From: Aristaeella lactis
GTDB taxonomy: Bacteria; Bacillota; Clostridia; Christensenellales; Aristaeellaceae
NCBI RefSeq assembly: GCF_018118585.1
Contig: NZ_CP069421.1
Span: forward strand, 3,286,001 to 3,350,000
Length of the DNA: 64,000 nucleotides
Reading direction: 5' to 3'
Part shown: positions 48,008-55,850 of the stretch, piece by piece
Numbering within the stretch: the stretch's first letter is position 1
Layout of the letters: the number at the start of each line of letters is the position of its first letter
The notes under the pieces: generated by a model
The model's input: only the letters and a program-made list of their open reading frames with translations
Databases searched by the model: none
Told to the model about the DNA's origin: nothing
Translations under genes and position numbers: made by a program

Positions 48008-49543
48008 ATGCAGGCGGAGATGCTGGAAAACTACCTGGAACGGATCTGCGCATGGGCCCGCGGCAGAACGTTCTTCGAAGAAGAAGCAGAGGAACTGGCG
48101 CAGGAGATCATTTACCAGGCAGTTGCCGGACTGGCCCGCCTTCGGGACGAAAGCCGGTTTGAACCCTGGCTGTGGGGCGTTGCCTCGAACTGCGCGAAAG
48201 CATTCCGGCGGCGTAAGGGGAAGGAGCGCGCCCTTTTCCTTTACGATGTGCCGGAAAACCTGCTTACGGAAGCTGAAATACCGGATGAGAATGAAGAACT
48301 GTACGGAAAGCTGCGGGAAAAGATCGCCATGCTTTCCTGCTCCTACCGGGATATTATCATGCTCCATTACTATGACGGCCTTTCAACAAAAGAAATCGCG
48401 GATAAGCTGAAGCTTCCGGAAGGAACCGTGACATGGCGGCTTTCGGAAGCAAGGAAACGGCTTGGAAAGGAGTGTCAGGACATGGAAGAAAGCGCACTGA
48501 AACCGGTTGAAATGCGCATAGATATTTATGGATCGGGAGAATACGGCGACCGGATACCGTTCCCTACGGAATTTATTGAGGATGCGCTTGCGCAGAATAT
48601 CCTGTGGCAGTGCTATGAAGCGGCGAAGGACACGGAGGAGCTGGCAAAAACATGCGGGGTTCCGGCCTACTATGTGGAAGACCGGGTGAAGGATCTGCTG
48701 AAGCGGGGTGCGCTGACGGAAACGCGGAAGGGAAGGTACCGGACGGACTTCGTGATCTGGACGGACATCCACGCGGAATACTGCCGGGAAAACGGAGAGG
48801 CAGCGCTGGAACCTGTCCGGGATGAGATGATGCGGGCGATGCAAGCCTTCTTTGAACGAATCCGGGAAATTCCCTTTGACCGGGCCGGCAGGACGGACGG
48901 GGAACTGCAGTATCTGTGCGGCGCAATGGCTTTCGATTATATCGAAAGGGAATACGGACAGATGGAATATCCGCCGATTCCGATGAACTACGACGGCTTC
49001 TGCTGGAGATACCTGGGGAGCCGGGAAACCACGGACGACAGGATTCACATGACCCGGCAGGTGTGCTGTCCCTTACGGGACGGCGTTCCCTATGAGCACC
49101 GGGTGTACTGGATGAAGAGCCTTGGCTTCAGGGAAATGATGAAACAGGATGAGATCAGGGCCTGCTGGTCGCTGCTGGATCCGCAGGCTTCCTGCGAGAA
49201 GGAATGGATGACGCAGGCGGTCCGGAAGGAGTTTGTAAAGCGCAATGAGGATGGAAGCTTCAGCCTTGCGGTTCCGGTTTTCAGCCGGCAGCAGAAGGCG
49301 GCGCTGGACGCGGCGGCGAAGGAATGCTTCGATCCTGTGGCCGGGCGGTATGCCGAATGCGTGAGGCAGTTTGTGAAGGGATACCGGAAACTGTTTCCTG
49401 AGCACCTGCAGGACGATATGAAACGGGTGTGCCGGAGCCTCATCTTTTCCTTCTATGAGGTGGCGGCAAAGCTGGCTGTGAAGGAAGGAATCATGGCAGA
49501 ACCGAATCCGGAATGGATCTGTGACGTACTGATCGAAGGGTAA
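48008..49543 (+). CDS. Long ECF-type sigma factor with C-terminal extension
   Basis: A 511-residue protein. Residues 1-165 are a complete ECF sigma factor: region 2 (EEELAQEIIYQAVAGLARLR, EPWLWGVASNCAKAFRR) and region 4 (YDGLSTKEIADKLKLPEGTV). The next 345 residues have no obvious membrane part. They begin with a winged-helix-like stretch (DTEELAKTCGVPAYYVEDRV) and continue helical and charged, with paired cysteines (RQVCCPL). Such an extension may act as a built-in sensor or anti-sigma, since no separate anti-sigma gene follows. GGAGGAG precedes the ATG. Confidence 0.82.
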   Translation: MQAEMLENYLERICAWARGRTFFEEEAEELAQEIIYQAVAGLARLRDESRFEPWLWGVASNCAKAFRRRKGKERALFLYDVPENLLTEAEIPDENEELYGKLREKIAMLSCSYRDIIMLHYYDGLSTKEIADKLKLPEGTVTWRLSEARKRLGKECQDMEESALKPVEMRIDIYGSGEYGDRIPFPTEFIEDALAQNILWQCYEAAKDTEELAKTCGVPAYYVEDRVKDLLKRGALTETRKGRYRTDFVIWTDIHAEYCRENGEAALEPVRDEMMRAMQAFFERIREIPFDRAGRTDGELQYLCGAMAFDYIEREYGQMEYPPIPMNYDGFCWRYLGSRETTDDRIHMTRQVCCPLRDGVPYEHRVYWMKSLGFREMMKQDEIRACWSLLDPQASCEKEWMTQAVRKEFVKRNEDGSFSLAVPVFSRQQKAALDAAAKECFDPVAGRYAECVRQFVKGYRKLFPEHLQDDMKRVCRSLIFSFYEVAAKLAVKEGIMAEPNPEWICDVLIEG

Positions 49544-49550
49544 AAAACGT

Positions 49551-49572
49551 CCCCGGGCAGGTATGCCCGGGG
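49551..49572. terminator. Hairpin after the ECF sigma gene
   Basis: CCCCGGGCA (49551-49559), a 4-base loop and TGCCCGGGG (49564-49572). The T-tail is poor on both strands, but the position between converging genes fits a terminator. Confidence 0.6.
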
Positions 49573-49641
49573 ATGAAATTTCAGGTCAATGCAGGACGAA
49601 TTCATATTCTGAAATGAAGAGCATATGCTTCCGGTTTTTGC

Positions 49642-50352
49642 TTACACGTTCCGGGTCCTGACAGTCCTGATGTTCGGATGCTCGGAAAGAATGGTAATCA
49701 GATCCTGGTATTCAGTCTTGCCGGGCATGGACAGCGTGTAGACGTTCGTATAGATGTTCTGTCCGTCCTGTGTGTTGTCCGCATGGAAATCCTGGTCAAG
49801 AATCTTGACTTCCATCCGTTCAAACGTATCCCGGATGTATTTCAGCGTCTCGTTCCGGTGGATAAACTGGATTTCAAGCCGCTTGTAGGTATTCACGTGC
49901 ACGATCTGCTGCATCATCTTCAGCACGCCCATGACCAACAGGCAGGCCACCAGCGCCATGGTGGTGAATCCGGAGCCAACAGCCAGACCCAGGCAGGCAG
50001 CGCACCACAGGGATGCCGCGGTGGTCAGGCCGGAGATCCGGCGGTCGGCGATGATGATCGTTCCGGCGCCCAGGAAACCGACGCCCGATACAATCTGCGC
50101 TGTCAGACGGCCTACGCTGACACTGATATGAGATGAGCCAAGCGCCACCACATGGGCGATGGTCTGCTGTTCCACCAGACCGATGAGGGCAGCGCCCAGG
50201 CAGACCAGCACATGGGTCCGCATGCCTGCCGGCCTGTTTTTCATTTCCCGCTCAACGCCGATAATGGCTCCGAAGATGACCGCGGCCACGATTCTGAGAA
50301 CCATTTGCCAGAAAGTGAGCGGCTCTCCAAAAGTTACCCAGTCAAGAACCAT
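49642..50352 (-). CDS. MgtC/SapB family membrane protein
   Basis: A 236-residue protein. Four to five membrane helices fill residues 1-140, with AAVIFGAIIGVEREMKNRPAGMRTHVLVC and VGFLGAGTIIIADR as family motifs. The cytoplasmic C-terminal domain (145-236) is ACT-like and soluble. MgtC proteins are linked to magnesium stress and ATP-synthase control. AGGT precedes the ATG. Its leader holds no recognisable magnesium riboswitch. Monocistronic. Confidence 0.9.
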   Translation of the reverse strand: MVLDWVTFGEPLTFWQMVLRIVAAVIFGAIIGVEREMKNRPAGMRTHVLVCLGAALIGLVEQQTIAHVVALGSSHISVSVGRLTAQIVSGVGFLGAGTIIIADRRISGLTTAASLWCAACLGLAVGSGFTTMALVACLLVMGVLKMMQQIVHVNTYKRLEIQFIHRNETLKYIRDTFERMEVKILDQDFHADNTQDGQNIYTNVYTLSMPGKTEYQDLITILSEHPNIRTVRTRNV

Positions 50353-50450
50353 AACATACCTCCGGTTGCTTCAAAACAAGATATACAGACGGATTGAATT
50401 GTCTGTTTATGATATAACATATTACCACACCAGGCGGCTTCCGGGCAATA

Positions 50451-50475
50451 AAAACCGGCTGTTTTTGCAGCCGGA
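50451..50475 (-). terminator. Terminator after the discoidin-domain gene
   Basis: CCGGCTG (50456-50462), a 6-base loop and CAGCCGG (50469-50475). The minus-strand T-run covers 50451-50455. It closes the lacI-discoidin unit. Confidence 0.78.
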
Positions 50476-50548
50476 TTTCCTGTTTTTGGCAAATTTGCGA
50501 TTGCCCGAACCCGGTGGCGGCAATGAGCTTACAGGCGGAACGAAGGGC

Positions 50549-51334
50549 TTATGGTTCGTGCGCCTCTGAACCGTAAAGCTCAAGCTGTGTCAGGGCAGGG
50601 AAGGCGGAAGGATCGTCGCTCTTGATCAGCCGTTCCAGACGAAGCCAGCGGACGGTTCGCTTTCCCAGGTCAACCCACTGGCGGTCGCCGGTTTTCTGCA
50701 GGGTAAAGGACAGATCGCTTCCGTCTGACAGAACCACATGGCCTGCGGTCCAGTAAGCGTCATGCGGAAAATCCGCCCGAAGGGTCAGCGCCATTTTTTC
50801 CGCGATGACCGGGCGGCCGAGATCCAGCAGGCACCAGGCGTCCTCCCGGGCGCCGATCCCCCAGCTCTGGAACGGCCATTCTCCATGGAACGTATTCAGA
50901 CGGAGTCCGTCAATGACGTTACGGGCGCAGAAACAGGCTTCATTCCGGGTTTCCACATTGGCGGTGCAATGAGGGTAGAAATCAGTATCGCCCCGCAGAT
51001 CGGCAGGATTGCAGGCAACATTCCGAACCAGCCGGAGCGTATCATCCGGGACTGAGGATGCGGTAATGATATGCCGGGGTGCTTCGAAGAGCCCCGGGGC
51101 GTATGCCAGACGGTGCTCTCCGGAGGGAACGGGCCAGGTCATCTTTCCATCAGGAAGCCAGACTTCCCCGGAAGGAAGCGCCTGATCCATCTGTACCCTC
51201 AGATGCCTGCCGCCGGCGATGCGGATGATATCGCCGGGCTGATAAACACGGTCCACGGAGAGGAAGGCTTCCTCCGGATGCTCAGAGGAAGCGAGGATTG
51301 TGCCGTCAGCAGCCTGAACGAGAATCGTAATCAT
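50549..51334 (-). CDS. Discoidin (F5/8 type C)-like carbohydrate-binding protein
   Basis: A 261-residue protein with no signal peptide. Residues 95-261 look like a discoidin/F5-8C sugar-binding module: ACFCARNVIDGLRLNTFHGEWPFQSW, then AWCLLDLGRPVIAEKMALTL and WLRLERLIKSDDPSAFPALTQLELYG. The first 90 residues form an all-beta part of unknown type. It starts 18 bases after lacI ends and is probably co-transcribed. A cytoplasmic binding module next to a LacI regulator is odd; it may bind imported oligosaccharides. Confidence 0.75.
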   Translation of the reverse strand: MITILVQAADGTILASSEHPEEAFLSVDRVYQPGDIIRIAGGRHLRVQMDQALPSGEVWLPDGKMTWPVPSGEHRLAYAPGLFEAPRHIITASSVPDDTLRLVRNVACNPADLRGDTDFYPHCTANVETRNEACFCARNVIDGLRLNTFHGEWPFQSWGIGAREDAWCLLDLGRPVIAEKMALTLRADFPHDAYWTAGHVVLSDGSDLSFTLQKTGDRQWVDLGKRTVRWLRLERLIKSDDPSAFPALTQLELYGSEAHEP

Positions 51335-51352
51335 TTCTTTTTTCCTCCGGAA

Positions 51353-52399
51353 TTACAGTTTGCGGAACCCCAGCTGCGCGCCGCAGCTTTCACGGACAAC
51401 GAGCGTGGCTTCCCGAACCATGGCAAAGGAACTGGAAGTGGATTCACGGGCGAGCAGCAGTTCCCGTACAGCGCTCCGGGCCATTTCCTCCGGGTGAAGA
51501 TCCACCGAGGTCAGGGAAGGATCCGTATAGGCACAGAAGAACTGATTGTCACAGCCGATGATCGCCATATCATCGGGAAGCTTCAGCCCCATTTTTTTCA
51601 GCTGTTTCATAACGCCGAGAGCCACCAGGTCGTTGAAGGTTACGATGGCGCTTGGCCAGCGGCTGCGATCGAGACCGGAGAGCATCCGTAGGACAGCGCG
51701 TTCGCCGCTTTCCATATCATAACCGGCGTCCACATGATAGGCGGGATCGTCCGGAAGATCCATCAGACGAAGCTGCTCCAGGAAGCCCACACCCCGGCGG
51801 GAGGTGTCCCGGCTGTGCATGGAACCGCCCAGAAAGGCAATGCGCCGGTGGCCCAGCGTGTGAAGATGACGGATGGGAAGCCGGGAACAGTTGACCAGAT
51901 CGCTCTGGATGCAGATGCATTCCAATGAAACATCATCAGGGCAGATGGTCGCAACCGGCATATAGCGGCCGAGCTTCTGCAGGGCGCTGTTCAGGTCATC
52001 CCGGTCCGCGGACCAGATGCTTCCCGCAAAGAGAACGCCGTCCATGCGGCAGCGGAGCAGTTCACTGACAATTTCAGGAGAAATAGCCTGGTTTTCCATG
52101 GTCTGGAAGAGACGGACACTGCATCCGTTTTTTTCGGCCTCCCAGTAAGCCGCATCAAAGATCCGGTTGAAATACAGGTTGGACACCACGGGAAGCACCA
52201 CGGCCAGGGTACGGCTGCCGCCGCCCTCCAGGTTCTGGGCGGAGACGCTGGGTGTATAAGCATGGGCGTCGATGATCTGCTGCACCTTCAGACGGGTTGC
52301 TTCCTTTACATGGGGATCCCGGCGGACAACGCGGGTAACAGTGGCAGTGGAAACACCGGCTTCCCGGGCAATATCATAGATCGTGGCTTTTCGGTTCAT
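51353..52399 (-). CDS. LacI-family transcriptional regulator
   Basis: A 348-residue sugar-responsive regulator. The N-terminal helix-turn-helix (ATIYDIAREAGVSTATVTRV) is followed by a hinge and a periplasmic-binding-protein-like effector domain (60-340). The frame is open far upstream, but ATG 52399 follows AGGAGAG and matches the family start. It is divergent from the ABC importer of the uronate locus and is its likely regulator: two TGTTA/TAACA operators lie in the 274-base gap. The effector is probably an imported sugar or uronate. Confidence 0.93.
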   Translation of the reverse strand: MNRKATIYDIAREAGVSTATVTRVVRRDPHVKEATRLKVQQIIDAHAYTPSVSAQNLEGGGSRTLAVVLPVVSNLYFNRIFDAAYWEAEKNGCSVRLFQTMENQAISPEIVSELLRCRMDGVLFAGSIWSADRDDLNSALQKLGRYMPVATICPDDVSLECICIQSDLVNCSRLPIRHLHTLGHRRIAFLGGSMHSRDTSRRGVGFLEQLRLMDLPDDPAYHVDAGYDMESGERAVLRMLSGLDRSRWPSAIVTFNDLVALGVMKQLKKMGLKLPDDMAIIGCDNQFFCAYTDPSLTSVDLHPEEMARSAVRELLLARESTSSSFAMVREATLVVRESCGAQLGFRKL

Positions 52400-52435
52400 G
52401 GCAGTATCTCTCCTGACGTGCCTTTTTCTGCGGAT

Positions 52436-52464
52436 ACTATAGCACGGCGGAATGAAAAAAACAA
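52436..52464 (-). promoter_or_regulatory. Promoter of the LacI regulator gene
   Basis: Minus-strand TTGTTT (52459-52464), a 17-base spacer and TATAGT (52436-52441). Operator 1 begins 7 bases upstream of its -35. Confidence 0.75.
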
Positions 52465-52470
52465 GAGAAA

Positions 52471-52486
52471 ATGTTACCGATAACAT
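52471..52486. promoter_or_regulatory. LacI-family operator 1
   Basis: ATGTTACCGATAACAT, a near-perfect 16-base palindrome with the central CG of LacI-family sites. It lies between the divergent promoters. Confidence 0.78.
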
Positions 52487-52528
52487 TATTTTTGTCAGCG
52501 TTTCGAAGAAAAACTTTTGGAGAAATGC

Positions 52529-52557
52529 TTGACAAAAAGGGCGGCAAACAATAGAAT
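52529..52557 (+). promoter_or_regulatory. Promoter of the uronate-locus importer operon
   Basis: TTGACA (52529-52534), a 17-base spacer and TAGAAT (52552-52557). The predicted start is near 52564. Confidence 0.85.
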
Positions 52558-52624
52558 AAAGACAAATACAGGGAAAGATGCGGCAATACGGCACAGGAAC
52601 ATGCTATTTATGAACCTTCCGTCG

Positions 52625-52638
52625 TGTAACCGGTAACA
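52625..52638. promoter_or_regulatory. LacI-family operator 2
   Basis: TGTAACCGGTAACA, the same half-sites as operator 1, placed about 60 bases after the predicted start point. It could block elongation or pair with operator 1 (centres about 153 bases apart) in a DNA loop. Confidence 0.75.
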
Positions 52639-52673
52639 TTTCCCGGACAAATGCTATAGAGGAGGAACCATAC

Positions 52674-53909
52674 ATGAAGAAGATCCTGTCTGTGCTGCTG
52701 GCTGCGATGATGATGCTTTCACTGCTGGCGGTGCCCGCCCTGGCCGAAGACCAGGTGCTGACCGTGGTGACCTGGGATGCCACCACTACCCCCTATCTGG
52801 ATGCCCAAAAGACAGCTTTTGAAGAATCCCATCCCGGCGTTACCATTGAGTATGTGGATGTCGCTTCCCAGGACTACGCTGTGAAGACCACCACCATGCT
52901 GGAAGGCGGAGACACGAGCGATGTGTTCATGATCAAGGAGATTGACAACCTGATCAACTGGCAGGCCCAGGGCTTCGCGGCCCCGCTGGACACCACCGGC
53001 TATGACATGTCCGGATTCGTGGGAACCGAAAAGAACTATGCCGTGGACGGCGTGCAGTATGCCATCCCGTTCCGCAGCGACTTCTGGGTGCTGTTCTACA
53101 ACAAGGATCTGTTTGAGGCTGCCGGTGTAGAGCTGCCCACCAATGATATGACCTGGGATCAGTATGCTGAGCTGGCCAAGAAGATGACCGACAAGGACAA
53201 GGGCATCTACGGAACCCATTATCACACCTGGCTGTCCGCCGTGGCGAACTGGGCGGTGTGCGACGGCGTGAATACGCTTGCCGACAAGAATTATGATGAC
53301 CTGCTTTACTTCTACAAGCTGTACCAGGATCTGGAAGACTACGGCGCCTGCATGAGCTTTGCTGACCTGAAGGCTTCCGGCCTGCACTACTCCGCTGCTT
53401 TCGCCAACGGAAATATTGCCATGATGCCCATGGGCTACTGGTATGTTTCCACGCTGATCGGCTACAACAATGACGGTACCTGCAACTTCAACTGGGGCAT
53501 CACCGCTGTTCCGCACGCGGAAGGCGTGGCCGCGGGTTCTTCCTTCGGCAACCTGACCGGCGCGATGATCAACGCGAAGTCCGAGAAGAAGGATCTGGCC
53601 TGGGAGTACATCTCCTGGCTGGGCGGCGAGGAAGGCGCCAAGGCTACAGCTTCTGTCGGCGCACGTCCCGCCTGGGTTTCCGAAGAAGTGGCTGCCAGCA
53701 TGTCTTCCGTCGCGGGATTCCCGGCTGACGAAACCAGCAAGGCTGCGCTGCTGCCCGCTGCCGTGGCTATGGAATGGCCGGTGGCTGAGAAAGTCGCTGA
53801 TATCAAGACGATCGTGAATGAAGAACACAGCATGATCATGGCCCGTGAAATCACCCCCGAAGAGGGCGTTGAAGAGATGAATGAGCGCGTGGCTGAACTG
53901 TTCGAATAA
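52674..53909 (+). CDS. Sugar ABC transporter substrate-binding protein (family 1)
   Basis: A 411-residue extracellular binding protein of the MalE/UgpB class. The signal peptide is KKILSVLLAAMMMLSLLAVP followed by ALAEDQ; no lipobox cysteine, so it may be released or held otherwise. The fold is clear from VVTWDATTTPYLDAQKTAFE, VDVASQDYAVKTTTMLEGG and AYMP-like hinge segments. It leads the uronate locus operon behind its own promoter and operators. A strong terminator right after it (53934) should make it more abundant than the permeases. The ligand is probably an acidic oligosaccharide, inferred from the downstream enzymes. Confidence 0.92.
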   Translation: MKKILSVLLAAMMMLSLLAVPALAEDQVLTVVTWDATTTPYLDAQKTAFEESHPGVTIEYVDVASQDYAVKTTTMLEGGDTSDVFMIKEIDNLINWQAQGFAAPLDTTGYDMSGFVGTEKNYAVDGVQYAIPFRSDFWVLFYNKDLFEAAGVELPTNDMTWDQYAELAKKMTDKDKGIYGTHYHTWLSAVANWAVCDGVNTLADKNYDDLLYFYKLYQDLEDYGACMSFADLKASGLHYSAAFANGNIAMMPMGYWYVSTLIGYNNDGTCNFNWGITAVPHAEGVAAGSSFGNLTGAMINAKSEKKDLAWEYISWLGGEEGAKATASVGARPAWVSEEVAASMSSVAGFPADETSKAALLPAAVAMEWPVAEKVADIKTIVNEEHSMIMAREITPEEGVEEMNERVAELFE

Positions 53910-53933
53910 TCCCTGATCAGATATAACCCCCAG

Positions 53934-53966
53934 GCAGGGAAGGCTGCTTGCCTTCCCTGCTTTTTT
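53934..53966 (+). terminator. Intra-operon terminator after the binding-protein gene
   Basis: GCAGGGAAGGC (53934-53944), a 5-base loop, GCCTTCCCTGC (53950-53960) and TTTTTT. It lies between the binding protein and its permeases, where partial read-through would set a higher ratio of binding protein. Confidence 0.9.
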
Positions 53967-53994
53967 CAGAACACGGGAAAGGAAAAGATGATAC

Positions 53995-54951
53995 ATGAGC
54001 CAGTCGGAAGTGAGAAAAGCCCGGTACAGGATGGGCAGGATGGAAAGGAAGAATACGCTGGTGGCATATTCTTTCCTGGCGCCCAACTTTATCGGTTTTG
54101 CAGTCTTTACGCTGGTGCCGGTGATCTGCGCCATAGCCCTGTCACTGTTTGAGTGGAACGGCGGAGATATCTCCAAACTGAAGTTTGTCGGATTGGACAA
54201 TTATGCCACGATCTTCGCCGCGAAAAAGGTCGCGGAGAAGGGAATCAGCTACTTCTTCAACCGCGCAGACCTGGGCATCGCACTGAAAAACACGGTGTAT
54301 TACACCGTGGTCACCGTGCCGCTGACGATTGTCTGCGCACTGGCACTGGCCCTGTTGCTGAATAAGATCAGGGGTGCGGTATTCTTCCGGACGGTTTTCT
54401 TCTTTCCCTATGTTTCATCGATGGTGGCAATCTGCGTCTGCTGGTCCTTCATGCTGATGAAGGACGGCCCTGTGAACCAGATCATCATGGCAATGGGGAT
54501 CAACTTCAACAAAGGATGGACTGCAGACAGCACGATGGCCATCTGGTCCATCATCCTGGTGAGCGTCTGGCGGAACATGGGCTACTATATGGTTCTTTAC
54601 CTGGCCGCCCTGCAGGGGATTCCGCGGGAGCTGATGGAAGCAGCCACGGTGGACGGCGCAAACAAGTGGCAGCAGTTCTGGCATGTGACGCTGCCGCAGC
54701 TGAAGCCCACCACTTTCTTTGTTTCCGTGATGATGGTGATCTCCTGCTTCAAGATTTATGATGTGGTAGCTATCATGACAGACGGCGGACCCGGGAGAGC
54801 CACCAAGATGCTGGTCACCTATATCTACGATGAGGCGTTCATCAAAGTCCGTTATGGACAGGCCAGCGCGATCTCCATGGTGCTGCTGGTGATCGTGCTG
54901 CTGGTGACGATTATCCAGTTCGGTTCAGAGAAGAAATTCTCAAACGACTGA
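53995..54951 (+). CDS. Sugar ABC transporter permease 1 (MalF/UgpA type)
   Basis: A 318-residue permease with six membrane helices. The EAA loop is ELMEAATVDGANKWQQFWHV near residue 212. LVAYSFLAPNFIGFAVFTLV is the usual first helix. It follows the binding protein after a terminator and precedes the second permease by 18 bases. Confidence 0.93.
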   Translation: MSQSEVRKARYRMGRMERKNTLVAYSFLAPNFIGFAVFTLVPVICAIALSLFEWNGGDISKLKFVGLDNYATIFAAKKVAEKGISYFFNRADLGIALKNTVYYTVVTVPLTIVCALALALLLNKIRGAVFFRTVFFFPYVSSMVAICVCWSFMLMKDGPVNQIIMAMGINFNKGWTADSTMAIWSIILVSVWRNMGYYMVLYLAALQGIPRELMEAATVDGANKWQQFWHVTLPQLKPTTFFVSVMMVISCFKIYDVVAIMTDGGPGRATKMLVTYIYDEAFIKVRYGQASAISMVLLVIVLLVTIIQFGSEKKFSND

Positions 54952-54969
54952 GAAAGGAGGAGATAAATC

Positions 54970-55836
54970 ATGGAAACGGCTGTTCACAGCAGGGGAATCC
55001 GGAAGGAAAACCCGGCCCTGCACAGAATCCTGAGAAGCATTCTCTGGATCCTGCTGATTCTGCTGACTGTATTTACACTGATTCCCTTTGTGTGGATGAT
55101 CTCCTCCTCGCTGAAGCTTGACCGGGAAGTGTTTGCTTTCCCGATGCGCTGGATTCCTGAGAACTTCCACTGGGAAAACTACTCCCTGATCTGGCAGAAG
55201 GTGCCGCTGGTGACCTATTTCAAAAACACGGCGTTTATCGCCATTGTGGTTACCCTTCTCCAGACGCTGACATCCTCCTTCGCGGCTTACGCGTTCGCGA
55301 AGCTGAATTTCCGCGGGAGGGATGTACTGTTTCTCTGCTATATCGGCACGATCGCGGTACCGTGGCAGGCCTATATGCTGCCCCAGTTTATTATGATGCG
55401 GTCCATAGGATTGTATGATACACTGTGGGCTATGGTTGTGCTGCAGGCATTCTCCGCGTTCGGCGTATTCCTGATGCGGCAGTTCTACCGCTCCATCCCC
55501 ACTGAACTGTGCGAGGCGGCACGGCTGGACGGACTGAGCGAATACGGTATCTGGGCGCGGATTATGCTGCCGCTTTCCAAGGCGGCTATCGCGACGCTGG
55601 TTATTTTCACGTTTGTGAATACCTGGAACGACTACATGGGGCCGATGATTTACCTGACCCGGGACATCAACAAAACCGTGCAGGTGGGTCTGCGGCGCTT
55701 TATCCAGGAAAACTCCAGTGATTATCACCTGATCATGGCGGCTTCACTGTGCTCGCTGCTGCCGGTATCGGTGGTTTTCCTGTGCCTGCAGCGGTATTTC
55801 ATTGAAGGGATCGCCACATCAGGACTGAAGGGCTGA
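54970..55836 (+). CDS. Sugar ABC transporter permease 2 (MalG/UgpE type)
   Basis: A 288-residue permease with six helices and the EAA loop ELCEAARLDGLSEYGIWARI near residue 178. SSFAAYAFAKLNFRGRD is typical. AAAGGAGG lies before the ATG. No ATPase gene follows, so the transporter must share a general sugar ATPase (MsmX/MalK type) coded elsewhere. The lyase gene begins 14 bases later. Confidence 0.93.
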   Translation: METAVHSRGIRKENPALHRILRSILWILLILLTVFTLIPFVWMISSSLKLDREVFAFPMRWIPENFHWENYSLIWQKVPLVTYFKNTAFIAIVVTLLQTLTSSFAAYAFAKLNFRGRDVLFLCYIGTIAVPWQAYMLPQFIMMRSIGLYDTLWAMVVLQAFSAFGVFLMRQFYRSIPTELCEAARLDGLSEYGIWARIMLPLSKAAIATLVIFTFVNTWNDYMGPMIYLTRDINKTVQVGLRRFIQENSSDYHLIMAASLCSLLPVSVVFLCLQRYFIEGIATSGLKG

Positions 55837-55850
55837 CCCGGGAGGAGAAA

